A stretch of 64,000 nt of DNA, from the NCBI GenBank assembly GCA_019155205.2, contig JAHNZQ020000308.1, forward strand, positions 1,213,264 to 1,277,263, given 5' to 3'. A model generated the notes under the pieces. The model was not told where the DNA came from. It worked only from the letters and a program-made list of their open reading frames with translations, and did not search any database. Numbering within the stretch: position 1 is the stretch's first letter; every line of letters begins with the position of its first letter. Origin of the DNA: Gracilaria vermiculophylla. Taxonomy: Eukaryota > Rhodophyta > Florideophyceae > Gracilariales > Gracilariaceae. Below are positions 61,900-64,000 of the stretch, piece by piece. The position numbers and the translations under genes were made by a program.

Positions 61900-63255
61900 T
61901 TAGATGTCTACGGGTGTCGTAGAAGGGGGGACATATCCATAAGGTGCGAGATGAATGGCTGCAAGCGCAATCAGTGGATTGCTTTCATCGAGAGGACACG
62001 ATGCTTCATTGCAGAATGCGCAGCATTCTGAAGTAGATGTAACTCCAACTGATTGATAAAGAGCTTGATCAAGGCAAATGTCGGCGCAACACTCACCCAT
62101 GTTTGTTGCAGGGGAGGACGGATATGCAAAATATCCTTGTGAACAAGAGTAGGTGGAGCGATAAGCCGTTTGCAGCACGGTTTCCGTCGCTAATTCCTGA
62201 AGCTCTGCCTCGGGAGATTGAGACACGGATTGATATATGGATTGAAACCTGGGAACATACACAGATATTGAGTCCGAAATATTTGCAAGCACATCTTTCG
62301 AGAAGATCTTTTCAGCTATGTGAGCTTTGTGCATGGTGTAACCGTCGTAAAAAATGTGTTCTAGACGACCCCAGCTATGAAAACTGGAGAGAATACGAAT
62401 GTCATCATCTAGCAATTTCTGAACGAGCGATATTGGAATTTTGGGGACGAGAGACAGGTCTTTTGAAGAAGTATGACTGCGGAACGCTTCGTTGTAGAAA
62501 GATGAGAAAACCAAGCTCACTTTCAACTGCTCGTTTTGTACTCGCTCACAACGAATGCCGTTGAAGACGAACGCTACAGCGTGTTGAAGTATACCGAGAC
62601 AGGACTCATCTGGGACGCCGAGCATGTACGCTCGAATAACAGTTGATACGACATCAGCAATAAAATAGTTCGAAGTCACAAGCTTGTACTCTGGAATACC
62701 CTGCTTATACGAAAGAAAACGTTGACAGACGGTCTCTGCCTCAGGGTCGTATAGTATCTTCAGTCCCGGAGGAAGAACACTGCGCACAGTTTCCATATAT
62801 GCACTCGGAGGATCCTCCAGCGCTTCTAGGGTGAAGTCCCAAGCGCCGTCTACGAGAGATTGCTCGGCGTGCATGAAAGGCGGCAGTTCGGAGTCTGCAA
62901 CCATGCTCGGCGGCAGGTAAAACAACTGCGGGTCAATGCCGTACAATTTATCGATTTCGCCGTAGATCAAAGAGCTGTTCTCGAATGCGTGAAAAGCTCC
63001 AATCTCGACATCGTTTAGGCACACTGGTCCCAATGCCTTCTCATAGGGAAATACCTCGGCAACAAAATGGTCAAGACTTGTAATGTAAGCGGAGTAGAAA
63101 GGCATTACAAAGTTTGTCGGGGCTCCACGTCTTTGAAGGTTGACAAACTTTTCAAAGTGGGACCGTATAAGCGAGGTCACTGTCGTGCATGGAAGTAATG
63201 CAGAGTGAAGAACTGGAAGGAACAGGATGAACGTGAAGAAGAGACGCAGCACCAT
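61900..63255 (-). CDS. Secreted protein of unknown function with Cys-rich C-terminus
   Basis: A 451-aa protein. A clear signal peptide (1-19, MVLRLFFTFILFLPVLHSA) is followed by a long mixed alpha/beta region without recognisable motif, including DGAWDFTLEALEDPPSAYME and FYDGYTMHKAHIAEKIF. A Cys-rich end (about 395-430: CSQGYF, GECCADICLD, SECCAFCNEASC) has two CC pairs, as in small disulphide modules. One gene of moderate GC, ATG 63255, no rival start, no sign of frameshift. No membrane anchor after the signal peptide, so it is probably extracellular. I do not recognise the family. Confidence 0.7.
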   Translation of the reverse strand: MVLRLFFTFILFLPVLHSALLPCTTVTSLIRSHFEKFVNLQRRGAPTNFVMPFYSAYITSLDHFVAEVFPYEKALGPVCLNDVEIGAFHAFENSSLIYGEIDKLYGIDPQLFYLPPSMVADSELPPFMHAEQSLVDGAWDFTLEALEDPPSAYMETVRSVLPPGLKILYDPEAETVCQRFLSYKQGIPEYKLVTSNYFIADVVSTVIRAYMLGVPDESCLGILQHAVAFVFNGIRCERVQNEQLKVSLVFSSFYNEAFRSHTSSKDLSLVPKIPISLVQKLLDDDIRILSSFHSWGRLEHIFYDGYTMHKAHIAEKIFSKDVLANISDSISVYVPRFQSIYQSVSQSPEAELQELATETVLQTAYRSTYSCSQGYFAYPSSPATNMGECCADICLDQALYQSVGVTSTSECCAFCNEASCPLDESNPLIALAAIHLAPYGYVPPSTTPVDI

Positions 63256-64000
63256 TCTTAGCGAAGAAGACTAGGGTGCATGAACGTAAACACCAGAGGT
63301 AGGCCCAGAACGATAATGAAAGAAGCCATTATTGACTCAAGGGTGGTCCAGGGCCTGCCGTGGACAGATTTGAGAAACATGTACGCGCAATTTTCCCCAG
63401 AGTATATTCATTTGGGAGAGGAGCAAGATATCATAGGAGTCAGATTTCTTTAAACAGCAGCCGGTAATTAATCACAAAGCTTGACACTTCATTAACAAAC
63501 CAGCAACACAAAATGCGAGGAACTCCCACCGTTGTTGGGTGTACGTGTTGAGGACCATGGACTCCGCGATTAGCTAAATGTTTATTCGAGAGTGAGTTTA
63601 CTGTGCAAATGAAGACCCAATTTATCGTGAAAATTCGCTCGAAACAGGCTTTGCTCCAGGAAGATTTCTGCTGTGGCCATGTAATATGACAGACAAACAC
63701 AAGGATCTTTCAGACAGCTTTCGCGCTGCAGGATGAGTTATTGCAGTCTTGGTGTACAGACATTGTTGCATTCCCTTAAACTGAAGAAGGGTTCCGAATC
63801 ACTGCATGCCTTCCAAATACCCTTTTCACAGGTCTGGAAAACCACTTGTTAGTATTATCATGACAACAACGCCGAATCACGCTGACAGACTTACCTGGTG
63901 ATGAGGATTGTAGAAGAAGGCTTGAATATACATCTTCTCGGTATCACATCGGGTAGAACGCTCTGACTGCAAACTGCAACGCTGATCGAAGCCCAGGAAG
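63256..64000. other. Intergenic to window end, nothing recognised
   Basis: Upstream region of the secreted Cys-rich gene; short frames only. Confidence 0.4.

Noticed and set aside
1..64000. CRISPR array, prokaryotic operon or phage defence system
   Set aside because: No direct repeats with unique spacers, no Shine-Dalgarno-led gene strings, and clear eukaryotic introns and TATA promoters.

Overview
The window looks like nuclear DNA of a eukaryotic alga. I favour a red macroalga (a florideophyte such as Chondrus), but that is inference. The reasons are widely spaced, mostly single-exon genes, two short GT-AG introns of 104 and 107 bp that can be proved from protein motifs, TATA boxes 75-300 bp upstream of several start codons, many degenerate transposons, and a gene set rich in Golgi glycosyltransferases, FkbM-type methyltransferases and a GH16 glycan hydrolase. 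Base composition is strongly mosaic: GC-rich gene islands (about 6-8.7, 10.3-11.8, 18.7-22.6, 31.2-33 and 38.5-42.5 kb) alternate with AT-rich, repeat-filled intergenic DNA, and the genes right of 42.9 kb are of moderate GC.

Layout, left to right. 1-1100 holds a dead Tc1/mariner copy. Then come an FkbM methyltransferase (-), a small hydrophobic protein (-), about 2.7 kb without a confident gene, and an ionotropic-receptor-like membrane protein (-). From 8.9 to 10.3 kb a dispersed repeat is split by a 0.5-kb Tc1-type MITE. Two adjacent paralogues of a possible SPOC-like domain follow (-). A 2-kb tandem array of about 10 units of 190 bp (13.43-15.43 kb) grows out of the 3' end of a CCHC zinc-knuckle gene (-). 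Next are a secreted/nuclear-envelope protein resembling KAR5/GEX1 karyogamy factors (-), a GT2 glycosyltransferase of the egghead/BRE-3 type (-), a Sel1/TPR-repeat protein (-) and a decayed LINE reverse transcriptase. Then come a CAP-domain protein (+), a secreted acidic/KYGG-repeat protein (-), an inverted pair of dispersed repeats, and a secreted WKPxP-repeat protein (-).

The right half holds a bZIP factor (-), a HIG1-domain mitochondrial protein (-) divergent from a GT77-type glycosyltransferase (+), a GT14-type glycosyltransferase (-), a large secreted protein (+), a conserved unknown protein (+) that meets a second FkbM methyltransferase (-) tail to tail with 7 bp between stop codons, a spliced secreted serine protease (-), a spliced C2H2 zinc-finger protein (-), a GH16 hydrolase (-) and a secreted Cys-rich unknown (-).

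The genes do not form an operon-like system. The shared theme is secretion and extracellular glycan or wall chemistry: three Golgi/ER glycosyltransferases, two membrane-anchored FkbM methyltransferases, a GH16 enzyme, a CAP protein, a secreted protease and two low-complexity structural-type secreted proteins. All identifications come from reading motifs by eye; no database search was possible.
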